A stretch of 64,000 bases of DNA from Flavobacteriaceae bacterium (GTDB taxonomy: Bacteria; Bacteroidota; Bacteroidia; Flavobacteriales; Flavobacteriaceae), in assembly GCA_947448525.1 (NCBI GenBank), contig CANFNV010000002.1:124001-188000 (forward strand). Reading direction: 5' to 3'. The translations under genes were made by a program, and so were the position numbers. The notes under the pieces were generated by a model, which was not told where the DNA came from, did no database searches, and saw only the letters and a program-made list of their open reading frames with translations. This document shows, piece by piece, positions 8,942-17,307 of the stretch. Within the stretch, counting starts at the first letter, position 1; each line of letters starts with the position of its first letter.

Positions 8942-9291
8942 TGGCTTTTGAAGATTTAAAAGAAAATAGAGAAGCTATTCAACATAATGCCAGAGCTTTT
9001 ATTGAAACCAATATTGCTTACTACAAACTTTTGGGTTTTAAAGTAGCTATGAAGTCCACTACATTCCTTTTGAAATTCTTTTTAATTGCTATGTGTTTGA
9101 TGATTGTTTTGCTTTTTATTTCGATAGCAGGAGCGTTGGCTTTAAGTCAATTATTTGATAGTTATCCGTTAGGATTTCTTGCTGTAGCAGGAATTTATTT
9201 GGTTTTGGCATTGCTATTATTTTTATTGAAAAACAAAATTGTAGAAGGCCCAATTCTAAAAAAATTCTCTGAAATATTTTTTAACGTCTAA
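8941..9291 (+). CDS. Holin-X/phage-holin-family-like membrane protein
   Basis: This 116-residue protein has a cytosolic helix (MAFEDLKENREAIQHNARAFIETNIAYYKLLGFKVA, in two parts) and two strong transmembrane segments at about residues 41-66 and 74-98. The arrangement matches the small DUF1469/holin-X group often found next to YtxH genes. Despite the family name there is no phage gene nearby, so a chromosomal envelope role is more likely than lysis. It overlaps the YtxH gene by one base and is followed two bases later by a third small gene. Confidence 0.7.
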   Translation: MAFEDLKENREAIQHNARAFIETNIAYYKLLGFKVAMKSTTFLLKFFLIAMCLMIVLLFISIAGALALSQLFDSYPLGFLAVAGIYLVLALLLFLLKNKIVEGPILKKFSEIFFNV

Positions 9292-9293
9292 TT

Positions 9294-9548
9294 ATGGAAA
9301 ATAAAAAATATTCCTCTTACGCTCAAATAGATCACGACTTAGAAATTCTAAAAGTTGAAAAAGAAATTCATTATAAAAGAATGCTTTTAAGTATTGAAAA
9401 AACCAAAGAAAGCATTCTTCCTTCTAAAACCATTTCTTTTGTTAATACTATTTATGAAAAAGTTTTTTCGGGAAATTTAGGCACAATTTTAAAGATAGTT
9501 ATTCCTTATGCAGTCAATTGGTTCATAAACAAAAAAAGAGGCGATTAA
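9294..9548 (+). CDS. Conserved hypothetical small protein, third gene of YtxH operon
   Basis: The 84-residue protein starts with YSSYAQIDHDLEILKVEKEI, a charged helical stretch, and ends in a hydrophobic segment (about residues 62-77) followed by NKKRGD. It resembles the small DUF6327-type proteins that follow YtxH and holin-like genes in flavobacteria, but I make that assignment from memory of the pattern and cannot confirm it. It starts two bases after the holin-like gene and is surely co-transcribed with it. Its last codons lie in a hairpin that also serves convergent gltX. Confidence 0.7.
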   Translation: MENKKYSSYAQIDHDLEILKVEKEIHYKRMLLSIEKTKESILPSKTISFVNTIYEKVFSGNLGTILKIVIPYAVNWFINKKRGD

Positions 9549-9556
9549 CACCTCTT
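9531..9556 (-). terminator. Terminator of gltX, overlapping the 3' end of the convergent gene
   Basis: On the minus strand AAGAGG, a nine-base loop and CCTCTT are followed by a long T-run. The run is the complement of the Lys-codon A-tract encoding the NKKRGD tail of the small convergent gene. On the plus strand the same hairpin is followed only by ATTTAT, so it is probably a better terminator for gltX. Confidence 0.65.
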
Positions 9557-9579
9557 ATTTATAAAACCTAAAAAATTTA

Positions 9580-11100
9580 TTACCGTTGTAAACTAGTAAT
9601 TGCCTTTTCTAATCGCTTGATGGTTTCTTCTTTTCCAAGCAATTCCACGATATCAAAAAGATGAGGCCCTTTTAGCGCTCCTACCAAACTCAAACGGAAA
9701 GGCTGCATAACTTTTCCCATTCCTATTTCGTTTTTCACTAACCAATCTTTTACAATAATTTCAATGTTTATAGAAGTAAAATCGCCACTATTTTCTAGTA
9801 CTGAAATTAATTGCTGCATTAAATTAGGCGTTTCTTCTTTCCAATTTTTGGATGCTTTTTCATCATAAGAGGTTGGAGCAATGAAGAAATAATCAGATAA
9901 TTCCCAAAATTCAGATACAAAATTGGCGCGTTCTTTTATTAATGAAACAATTTTCACCAATTTTGTTATTCCGATGATGGAGGAATCTCCAACTTTATTT
10001 ATAACAATTGGAGCATAACTTTCAGCTAAACTCTCATTATTTTGTTCTTGTAAATAATGATGGTTGAACCATTTATTTTTTTCTGGGTCAAATTTTGCTC
10101 CCGCTTTATGGACTCTGTTCAAATCAAATTTTTCACACAATTCATCCAGTGTAAATATCTCTTGTTCGGTTCCGTCATTCCAACCCAATAAAGCTAAAAA
10201 GTTAACAACCGCATCAGGAAAAAATCCTTTTTCTTTATACCCCGACGAAATCCCTTCTTCCGTTTTCCATTCTAAAGGAAAAACAGGAAACCCCATTTTA
10301 TCACCATCGCGTTTGGAAAGTTTTCCGTTTCCAATAGGTTTTAAAATCAATGGTAAATGAGCAAATTCTGGTGCTTCCCAACCAAATGCTTTATATAATA
10401 AACTGTGCAAAGGCATAGATGGCAACCATTCTTCGCCCCTAATTACGTGTGAAGTTTCCATTAAATGATCGTCAACAACGTTTGCTAAATGATAAGTTGG
10501 CATCCCGTCTGATTTAAACAAAACTTTATCGTCTAACAAATTAGTTTCAAATTTAATATCACCACGAATAATATCATGCAATTGCAAGGTTTCATTCACG
10601 GGCGTTTTAAATCGGATTACATAATCTGCGCCCGCAGTAATTCGTTCATTGGTTTTTTCTTCCGAAATTACTAACGAAGTATCTAGTTTTTCACGATTGT
10701 GCCAGTTGTAAATGAATGTCTTTCCTTCAATCTCATGCTGTTTTCTTATTGCATCTAGGGATTCTGTAGTATCAAATGCATAATAAGCCCAACCTGAATT
10801 AATTAATTGCTCTGCATATTGCTTGTACAAATGTTTGCGTTCGGATTGACGATAAGGACCAAATTTTTCGTTCTTTCCAACGGTTTCACTAGGCGAAATT
10901 CCTAACCATTCTAGAGCTTCAAAAATATATTCTTCAGATCCAGTAACAAATCGGTTTTGATCGGTATCTTCTATCCGTAAATAGAAAACACCATTATTTT
11001 TTTTTGCAAATAAATAATTAAATAGGGCAGTTCTAACACCACCAATGTGTAAAGGTCCTGTTGGACTTGGCGCAAATCGCACACGAACTTGTTTTGACAT
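9580..11100 (-). CDS. gltX: Glutamate--tRNA ligase
   Basis: This 506-residue class I synthetase charges tRNA-Glu. It begins MSKQVRVRFAPSPTGPLHIGG, which places the HIGH-type motif at about residues 9-22. The KLSKRDG motif (KMSKS type) lies near residue 258, and the family's GDGMPTYHLANVVDDH-like segment is present as KSDGMPTYHLANVVDDH. I chose the ATG at 11100. An in-frame ATG eleven codons upstream would add a tail that precedes the first beta strand and is absent from the family. The gene stands alone, convergent with the YtxH operon. Confidence 0.96.
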   Translation of the reverse strand: MSKQVRVRFAPSPTGPLHIGGVRTALFNYLFAKKNNGVFYLRIEDTDQNRFVTGSEEYIFEALEWLGISPSETVGKNEKFGPYRQSERKHLYKQYAEQLINSGWAYYAFDTTESLDAIRKQHEIEGKTFIYNWHNREKLDTSLVISEEKTNERITAGADYVIRFKTPVNETLQLHDIIRGDIKFETNLLDDKVLFKSDGMPTYHLANVVDDHLMETSHVIRGEEWLPSMPLHSLLYKAFGWEAPEFAHLPLILKPIGNGKLSKRDGDKMGFPVFPLEWKTEEGISSGYKEKGFFPDAVVNFLALLGWNDGTEQEIFTLDELCEKFDLNRVHKAGAKFDPEKNKWFNHHYLQEQNNESLAESYAPIVINKVGDSSIIGITKLVKIVSLIKERANFVSEFWELSDYFFIAPTSYDEKASKNWKEETPNLMQQLISVLENSGDFTSINIEIIVKDWLVKNEIGMGKVMQPFRLSLVGALKGPHLFDIVELLGKEETIKRLEKAITSLQR

Positions 11101-11127
11101 GAATGTATAATTTTGGTAAAGATACAA

Positions 11128-11172
11128 TTTCAAAAGTCAATTTCAATTTCAAAAGTCAATTTCAAAAGTCAA
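11128..11172. repeat. Short tandem repeat upstream of gltX
   Basis: Three copies of the 13-mer TTTCAAAAGTCAA lie at 11128-11140, 11147-11159 and 11160-11172, with TTTCAA between the first and second and a partial copy after the third. It falls in the 239-bp spacer between the divergent gltX and DUF4175 genes. Confidence 0.85.
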
Positions 11173-11339
11173 TTTCAAACAAATTATTTTTCAATTGTTT
11201 CAAATAATTCAACTTTTTAAGGTTATTATCACTATTGATTTTTGAAATTGAGATTGTTTTTTATGTTTAGTAAAGAATTAACTTTTATTCTTACAATAAA
11301 TTCTTACTTTTATCGGTTATAAATAAAGCGTCAAAAATT

Positions 11340-14300
11340 TTGGGAAATCAAAATATAATTTACAATAAACTCGAACTGTTTATTAAGAAGTTTTACACCA
11401 ACGAATTGCTACGTGGAATTATTTTTTTCCTGGGAATTGGTTTGCTTTATTTTCTTTTTACGCTATTTGTAGAATATTTCCTTTGGCTAAAGCCAGCAGC
11501 ACGATCTGTTTTATTTTGGACTTTTGTTGCTGTGGAATTATTTTTAATGTTCCGATTTATAGTATTTCCAATCTTTAAATTATTCAAACTTCAAAAAGGA
11601 ATTAATTATGATGACGCCTCTAAAATCATAGGAAATCATTTTAGTGAAGTAGGGGATAAGTTGACCAATTTTTTACAATTATCAAGGGATTCTGATAGTC
11701 ATGAGAAAAATTCGGAATTATTATTGGCCTCTATTGATCAAAAAGCCAATACACTACAACCGGTTCCATTTGGAAATGCAATTAATTTTGGAACAAACAA
11801 GAAATTTTTACCAATAGTTATTATTCCAATGCTGTTTTTTGCTTTCTTTTATTTGTCGGGCAACAGTAATTTTATTTCACAAAGTTTGAATCGCGTGGTG
11901 CACTACAAAGACCAATTTTTACCGCCCGCACCATTTGAATTTGAACTTTTAAATAAAGATTTACAAACCGAACAGAACCAAGATTTTCTTTTAAAAGTCA
12001 AAACAATTGGTAAAATTGTTCCTGAAAATGCTATGATTTTTATTGGTGATGAGAGTTATTTTATGGAAAGTAATAAAGCAGGAGAATTTCAATTTGTGAT
12101 ATCAAAACCTAAAGAAAATGTAGAATTTCACATAGAAGCCAATGAAGTTTCTTCTAATGAATATGAGTTGAATGTTGTTACCGTTCCATCTATTGCTAAT
12201 TTCGAAATGGCTTTGAATTTCCCAGGATATTTGAATAAAAAACCAGAAGTTATTAAAGGAACAGGAAACGCAGTCCTTCCTGAGGGAACACGAGTGACTT
12301 GGCGTATGAATACAATAGCTACGCAAAAAGTAGAATGGTTAGATTCTTCCGATAAATATTTTTTTACTAAACTAGATAATCAATTTTTATTGTCTAAAAA
12401 TATTAATCAAAACACCGATTATCAAATTGTTACTTCCAATACTAAGGTTCAGAATTATGAAAAGTTAAACTATCAAATCACTGTTGTTAAAGATCAATTC
12501 CCAACTATTTCTGTAGGAAATGCTCCGGATAGTCTTAAAATTGAAAAAAACTATGTTTTAGGACAAGTTTCAGACGATTACGGACTTTCTAAGTTACAGG
12601 TAATTTATTATCCAAAAGACAAGCCAAATCTAGTTCAACGTAGATCAATTGCAATCAAGCGAGATGTATATGATCAATTTGTATTTGCTTTCCCGAGCAA
12701 TCTAATTGTTGAACAGGGTGTTTCTTATGATTATTATTTCGAAATTTTTGATAATGATGCGTTTCATAATTTTAAAAGTACTAAATCACCGGTTTTTTCT
12801 AATCGAATTGCAACAGATACTGAAAAAGAAGATCAGGTGCTGCAACAGCAAAATGATAATATTAACTCTTTAGAAAAATCACTAAAAACCCAAGACAAGC
12901 AATTAAATGAAATGGAGAAGTTGCAAAAAATGGGAAAGGAGAAAGAAAATCTTGAATTTAAAGAACAACAAAAGGTGAACGACTTTTTAGACAAGCAAAA
13001 AAAGCAAGATGAGCTCATGAGGAATTTCGCTGAAAAAATGAAAGACAATCTAGAAAAAGTGAAAACCGAAAAAAAGGATGAAATGAAAGAGCTTCTAAAA
13101 GATAGATTGGATAAAGTTGATAAAGATTTAGAAAAAAATAAAAAGCTTTTAGACGAACTTCAAAAATTAAATGAAAAATTAGAGAAAGATGAGTTATTCG
13201 AGAAAATGGATAAACTCAAACAGCAAAGCAAAAATCAGACCAAAAGTTTACAGCAATTAGTTGAGCTTACTAAAAAATATTATGTTGAAAAGAAAGCTGA
13301 GCAAATAGCAGATAAATTAGATAAACTATCAGAAAAGCAAGACAAATTATCTGAACACGAAAAAGATAATTCAGTAGAAAAGCAGGAAGAAATTAATAAT
13401 GAATTTGATAAGATTCAAGAAGAATTAAAAGATTTAGAAAAAGACAATAAGGAATTAAAAACTCCTTTAGATCTTCCCGATACAGCTCCCAAAGAAAATA
13501 GTATTGATGAAGACCTTAAAAAAGCATCTGATGAATTAAAAAAAGCATCTAAATCTGGAGCAAAACCAAAACAGAAAAGCGCTTCTAAGAAAATGAAACA
13601 AATGAGTCAGGAGATGCAATCGAGTATGGAATCTGGCGAAAAAGATCAGATGGAAGAAGACACAGCTATGTTGCGCCAAATATTAGACAATCTTTTGGCG
13701 TTTTCTTTTTCCCAAGAAGAGGTTATGAAACAATTTAAGGGGCTAAAAAGAGGATCGCCGTCGTTTAATAAAAACCTTAAGATTCAGCAAGATTTAAAAC
13801 AACAGTTTAAACATGTTGACGATTCTCTATTTGCACTTTCATTACGTAATCCAAAGATTGCAGAAGAAGTTACCAGCGAAGTTGGAAACGTAGTATATAA
13901 TGTAGATAAATCTCTTGAAACACTTGCAGACGCCAACGTTCCTAAAGGTGTTTCACACCAACAATTTGCTACAAGTTCTGCCAATAAACTCGCCGATATG
14001 TTGGCGGCTACTTTAAATAGTATGCAAATGCAAATGCAAATGTCTGGTTCTGGAAAAGGGAAGCCCAAACCAGGAGATGGAAGTGGAATGCAGTTGCCGG
14101 ATATTATAAAAAAACAAGAAGGTCTAGGAGAAAAAGCTAAAAAGGGAAGGAAACCAGGGCAAAAACCTGGGGAAGGAAAAGAGGGTAAAGAGGGCGAAAA
14201 AGAGGGTGGTAAAGACGGAAATGGAAAAGAAGGAAAGGATGGAAATGGTAAAAATGGGAAAGAGGGAAATAACGGACAGGCATCTGGAGGAAATGGAAAT

Positions 14301-14759
14301 AGTCAAGGAAATAAAGATGGCGATTATGGACAAGACGGTGAAGGAGATGCTAAAGCTATAATGGAAATTTATAAAGAGCAACAACAACTCCGCGAGGCGT
14401 TACAAAATGAATTGAATAAACAAGGCCTTGGCGGTCAGGGACAAAATGCTTTGGAGGAAATGAGGCAAATCGAAAAACAATTATTAAATAAAGGTTTTAA
14501 TAATGATGTTCTTCAAAAAATATTGAATTTAAAGTATGAACTTTTAAAATTAGATAAAGCAGTTCAACAACAAGGCGAAGAAAAGAAGCGTCAGTCAGAA
14601 ACTAATAAAAAAGAGTTTACCAATTCAACTAATGCTCTTCCAAAACGTTTACAAGATTATTTAAATAGCGTTGAAATTTTAAACAGACAAACATTACCTT
14701 TACGCTCCAATTTTAGTCAAAAGGTTCAAGAATATTTTAAAAGAAATGATCAGTTTTAA
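11340..14759 (+). CDS. DUF4175 family large membrane-anchored coiled-coil protein
   Basis: This protein of 1139 residues has three N-terminal transmembrane segments (about 25-48, 56-80 and 153-172) and then a beta-rich periplasmic part (about 190-490) that carries Ig-like strands. A very long Lys/Glu coiled coil follows (about 500-730). Near the end come a Gly/Lys/Glu-rich low-complexity stretch (about 905-1005) and a final helical domain. It matches the Bacteroidota DUF4175 family, whose function is unknown. The likely start is a TTG at 11340, because the frame upstream has no ATG before the stop and the next Met is about 70 residues in, past the first membrane segment. The last 14 bases overlap ybeY, and the order DUF4175-ybeY-mnmG suggests co-transcription. 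Confidence 0.85.
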   Translation: MGNQNIIYNKLELFIKKFYTNELLRGIIFFLGIGLLYFLFTLFVEYFLWLKPAARSVLFWTFVAVELFLMFRFIVFPIFKLFKLQKGINYDDASKIIGNHFSEVGDKLTNFLQLSRDSDSHEKNSELLLASIDQKANTLQPVPFGNAINFGTNKKFLPIVIIPMLFFAFFYLSGNSNFISQSLNRVVHYKDQFLPPAPFEFELLNKDLQTEQNQDFLLKVKTIGKIVPENAMIFIGDESYFMESNKAGEFQFVISKPKENVEFHIEANEVSSNEYELNVVTVPSIANFEMALNFPGYLNKKPEVIKGTGNAVLPEGTRVTWRMNTIATQKVEWLDSSDKYFFTKLDNQFLLSKNINQNTDYQIVTSNTKVQNYEKLNYQITVVKDQFPTISVGNAPDSLKIEKNYVLGQVSDDYGLSKLQVIYYPKDKPNLVQRRSIAIKRDVYDQFVFAFPSNLIVEQGVSYDYYFEIFDNDAFHNFKSTKSPVFSNRIATDTEKEDQVLQQQNDNINSLEKSLKTQDKQLNEMEKLQKMGKEKENLEFKEQQKVNDFLDKQKKQDELMRNFAEKMKDNLEKVKTEKKDEMKELLKDRLDKVDKDLEKNKKLLDELQKLNEKLEKDELFEKMDKLKQQSKNQTKSLQQLVELTKKYYVEKKAEQIADKLDKLSEKQDKLSEHEKDNSVEKQEEINNEFDKIQEELKDLEKDNKELKTPLDLPDTAPKENSIDEDLKKASDELKKASKSGAKPKQKSASKKMKQMSQEMQSSMESGEKDQMEEDTAMLRQILDNLLAFSFSQEEVMKQFKGLKRGSPSFNKNLKIQQDLKQQFKHVDDSLFALSLRNPKIAEEVTSEVGNVVYNVDKSLETLADANVPKGVSHQQFATSSANKLADMLAATLNSMQMQMQMSGSGKGKPKPGDGSGMQLPDIIKKQEGLGEKAKKGRKPGQKPGEGKEGKEGEKEGGKDGNGKEGKDGNGKNGKEGNNGQASGGNGNSQGNKDGDYGQDGEGDAKAIMEIYKEQQQLREALQNELNKQGLGGQGQNALEEMRQIEKQLLNKGFNNDVLQKILNLKYELLKLDKAVQQQGEEKKRQSETNKKEFTNSTNALPKRLQDYLNSVEILNRQTLPLRSNFSQKVQEYFKRNDQF

Positions 14760-15171
14760 TTACGAAAATGAATTTCAATTACATAATGAAGACCAAATTT
14801 CGTCTTGGGTTTCTGCTGTGATTTTATCAGAAAAAAAGAAGGAAGGTGATATTAATTATATCTTTTGCAATGACGATTATTTACTTAACATAAATAACCA
14901 ATATCTAAATCACGACACTCTGACTGATATAATTTCTTTTGATTATTCTGTAGGAAATGAACTACATGGAGACATATTTATTTCTACAGAAAGAGTAAGT
15001 GATAACGCAAAAGATTTTGATATTCCATTTGAAGAAGAGTTAAAAAGAGTGCTTGTTCATGGAGTATTGCATTATTGTGGTTATAAAGACAAATCTGAAA
15101 TCGACGAACAGTTAATGAGAAATAAAGAAGATGAAAAAATCAAAATGTTTCACGTGGAACATTTCGGTTAA
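14746..15171 (+). CDS. ybeY: rRNA maturation endoribonuclease YbeY
   Basis: This 141-residue metalloenzyme is needed for 16S rRNA 3' maturation and ribosome quality control. The fold is marked by NDDYLLNINNQYLNHDTLTD, by FD-Y and GDIFIS strands, and by the zinc motif RVLVHGVLHYCGYKDKSE. The first two metal ligands (the His residues of HGxLH) are present. The third position, His in the E. coli motif GYDH, is Asp here (GYKD). The C-terminal MFHVEHFG is encoded by a parS-like site. It overlaps the DUF4175 gene by 14 bases, and mnmG follows after 122 bases. Confidence 0.93.
   Translation: MISFNYENEFQLHNEDQISSWVSAVILSEKKKEGDINYIFCNDDYLLNINNQYLNHDTLTDIISFDYSVGNELHGDIFISTERVSDNAKDFDIPFEEELKRVLVHGVLHYCGYKDKSEIDEQLMRNKEDEKIKMFHVEHFG
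15146..15161. promoter_or_regulatory. parS-like ParB-binding site 1 (inside ybeY 3' end)
   Basis: TGTTTCACGTGGAACA is a 16-mer with the parS core. It matches TGTTTCACGTGAAACA at all but one position. It lies within the last codons of ybeY. Confidence 0.8.
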
Positions 15172-15202
15172 TGTCTTGGTTTTATTAAAGCGTAAAACAC
15201 AA

Positions 15203-15218
15203 AGTTCCACGTGGAACA
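15203..15218. promoter_or_regulatory. parS-like ParB-binding site 2
   Basis: AGTTCCACGTGGAACA contains the perfect 14-base palindrome GTTCCACGTGGAAC. It lies 57 bases after site 1, between ybeY and mnmG. Confidence 0.82.
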
Positions 15219-15293
15219 GATCATCAGGAATGGATTTTAATCAGCCCAGTTCTGTAGTTCCTAAATAAAACATTACTAATTCCTAAATAAAAA

Positions 15294-17162
15294 ATGTTTA
15301 ATACATACGATGTCATAGTGGTTGGGGCAGGCCATGCGGGTTGTGAGGCTGCTGCAGCAGCAGCAAACCTTGGTTCTCATACTTTATTAGTAACAATGAG
15401 TCTGCAAAATATTGCGCAAATGTCATGCAATCCAGCTATGGGCGGTATTGCTAAAGGACAAATAATACGCGAAATAGATGCGCTTGGCGGATATTCAGGT
15501 ATTGTTTCCGATAAAACCGCAATTCAATTCAAGATGCTTAATAAGTCAAAAGGTCCTGCAATGTGGTCGCCAAGAGTACAATCAGACAGAATGCGTTTTT
15601 CTGAAGAATGGCGATTGATGTTGGAGCGAACACAAAATTTAGATTTCTATCAAGAAATGGTTTCTGGGTTAATAATTAATAATGGAAAAGCGGAAGGAAT
15701 AAGAACTTCCCTTGGCATTGAGATAAAAGCAAAAACAGTAGTGTTAACTAATGGAACTTTTCTTAACGGATTAATTCATATTGGTGATAAACAATTTGGT
15801 GGAGGAAGGGCAGGAGAAAGTGCTGCTTATGGAATTACGGAAGACTTAGTAAAAGTAGGTTTTGAATCTGGTCGAATGAAAACAGGAACGCCTCCGCGTG
15901 TTGATGGACGTTCTTTGGATTATTCCAAAATGAATGAAGAACAAGGGGATGTTCGCCCAGATAAATTTTCTTATTCCGACGAAACGAAACCTTTAATACA
16001 CCAAAGATCGTGTCACATGACCTACACTTCATTGGATGTTCATGATATTCTAAGAGATGGTTTTGGTCGTTCGCCTATGTTTAATGGCAGAATTAAATCG
16101 CTAGGACCGAGGTATTGTCCGTCAATCGAAGACAAAATCAATCGTTTTGCCGATAAAGAAAGACATCAGTTGTTTATTGAACCGGAAGGTTGGAATACAT
16201 GCGAAGTTTATGTTAATGGCTTTTCTACATCACTTCCAGAAGACATTCAATTTAAAGCATTACGTTCTGTGGCAGGATTTGAAAACGTAAAATTCTTTCG
16301 TCCAGGTTACGCAATTGAATATGATTATTTTCCACCCACACAATTAAAACACACATTAGAAACTAAGTTGGTTGAAGGATTGTATTTTGCCGGACAAATA
16401 AATGGAACTACTGGTTATGAAGAAGCGGCTTCTCAAGGAATGATGGCCGGAATAAACGCGGCATTAAAAGTTCAGGAAAAAGAGCCGATGATTTTAAAGA
16501 GGAATGAAGCGTATATAGGTGTTTTAATCGACGATTTGATTACAAAAGGTACAGATGAGCCTTATAGGATGTTTACATCTCGTGCAGAATACAGAACGCT
16601 TTTAAGGCAAGATAATGCCGATGCTAGATTAACCCCAAAGGCATTTGAAATTGGTTTAGCGTCTGAAAAAAGAATGCGTCGAATGGAAAAGAAATTTGCC
16701 GCAAGTGATGCAATGGTTTCCTTTTTTAAAGAAACGAGCATAGCAGTTGCCGAAACAAATCCAATTCTTGAAGCGAAAGGGAGTGCGCCAATCAGTCAAT
16801 CGGATAAAATGTTTAAAGTTTTTTCACGTCCGCAAATAGATTTAGAAGACTTTTTAAAATTTAGCAAAGTGGCTGCATACGTTGAGGAAAACGATTTGGA
16901 TAGAGAAATTTTAGAACAAGCAGAAATTCAAGTAAAATATTCGGGTTATATTGAAAAAGAAAGAAGCAATGCTGATAAATTAACACGTTTAGAGGATTTA
17001 AAAATCCCAATGGATTTTGATTATAATATAATTAAATCAATGTCGATAGAGGCAAAGCAAAAGTTGAGTAAAATTCGTCCAGTAACAATTTCTCAAGCAT
17101 CAAGAATAAGCGGTGTTTCACCAAGCGATATTTCGGTTTTGTTGGTTTATATGGGACGATAA
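15294..17162 (+). CDS. mnmG: tRNA uridine-5-carboxymethylaminomethyl modification enzyme MnmG
   Basis: This 622-residue FAD protein works with MnmE to add the carboxymethylaminomethyl group to U34 of certain tRNAs, in the cytosol. It shows the N-terminal dinucleotide motif VVGAGHAGCEAAAAAA (about residues 10-25), the CNPAMGGIAKGQ signature (about 45-56), GGGRAGE, TGTPPRVDGRSLDYSK, PRYCPSIEDKI and the C-terminal FTSRAEYRTLLRQDNAD. All of these are standard for MnmG/GidA, and the length is typical. It is flanked by parS-like sites on both sides. In many bacteria the gene sits close to the replication origin. Confidence 0.97.
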   Translation: MFNTYDVIVVGAGHAGCEAAAAAANLGSHTLLVTMSLQNIAQMSCNPAMGGIAKGQIIREIDALGGYSGIVSDKTAIQFKMLNKSKGPAMWSPRVQSDRMRFSEEWRLMLERTQNLDFYQEMVSGLIINNGKAEGIRTSLGIEIKAKTVVLTNGTFLNGLIHIGDKQFGGGRAGESAAYGITEDLVKVGFESGRMKTGTPPRVDGRSLDYSKMNEEQGDVRPDKFSYSDETKPLIHQRSCHMTYTSLDVHDILRDGFGRSPMFNGRIKSLGPRYCPSIEDKINRFADKERHQLFIEPEGWNTCEVYVNGFSTSLPEDIQFKALRSVAGFENVKFFRPGYAIEYDYFPPTQLKHTLETKLVEGLYFAGQINGTTGYEEAASQGMMAGINAALKVQEKEPMILKRNEAYIGVLIDDLITKGTDEPYRMFTSRAEYRTLLRQDNADARLTPKAFEIGLASEKRMRRMEKKFAASDAMVSFFKETSIAVAETNPILEAKGSAPISQSDKMFKVFSRPQIDLEDFLKFSKVAAYVEENDLDREILEQAEIQVKYSGYIEKERSNADKLTRLEDLKIPMDFDYNIIKSMSIEAKQKLSKIRPVTISQASRISGVSPSDISVLLVYMGR

Positions 17163-17257
17163 TTTAAATTTAAGATTCAGAAGCATCAGGTACGAAGCAA
17201 AATATACAATGAATTTTAAATCCTCGTATTTTGTACTTCTTAATTCGTATTTAAAAT

Positions 17258-17273
17258 TGTTCCACGTGAAACT
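17258..17273. promoter_or_regulatory. parS-like ParB-binding site 3
   Basis: TGTTCCACGTGAAACT matches the parS consensus TGTTCCACGTGAAACA at 15 of 16 positions. It lies in the short spacer between mnmG and the methyltransferase gene, about 2.05 kb from site 2. Confidence 0.78.
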
Positions 17274-17307
17274 TGCTTTACCAAAACCTATAAATAAAGA
17301 CAATTTA

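Noticed and set aside
8941..9291. Holin-family name suggesting a prophage
   Set aside because: Its neighbours are housekeeping genes. There are no phage structural, integrase or lysis genes.
12833..14387. Several open frames on the minus strand within the DUF4175 gene
   Set aside because: They arise from the Lys/Glu-rich coding bias of the plus strand, which gives long Ser/Phe-rich frames on the other strand. They have no starts or domains that support expression.
17113..17307. Longer N-terminus for the methyltransferase gene, reading through the parS-like site
   Set aside because: The added 65 residues have no domain character and translate repeat-like intergenic DNA. The ATG at 17308 fits the family better.
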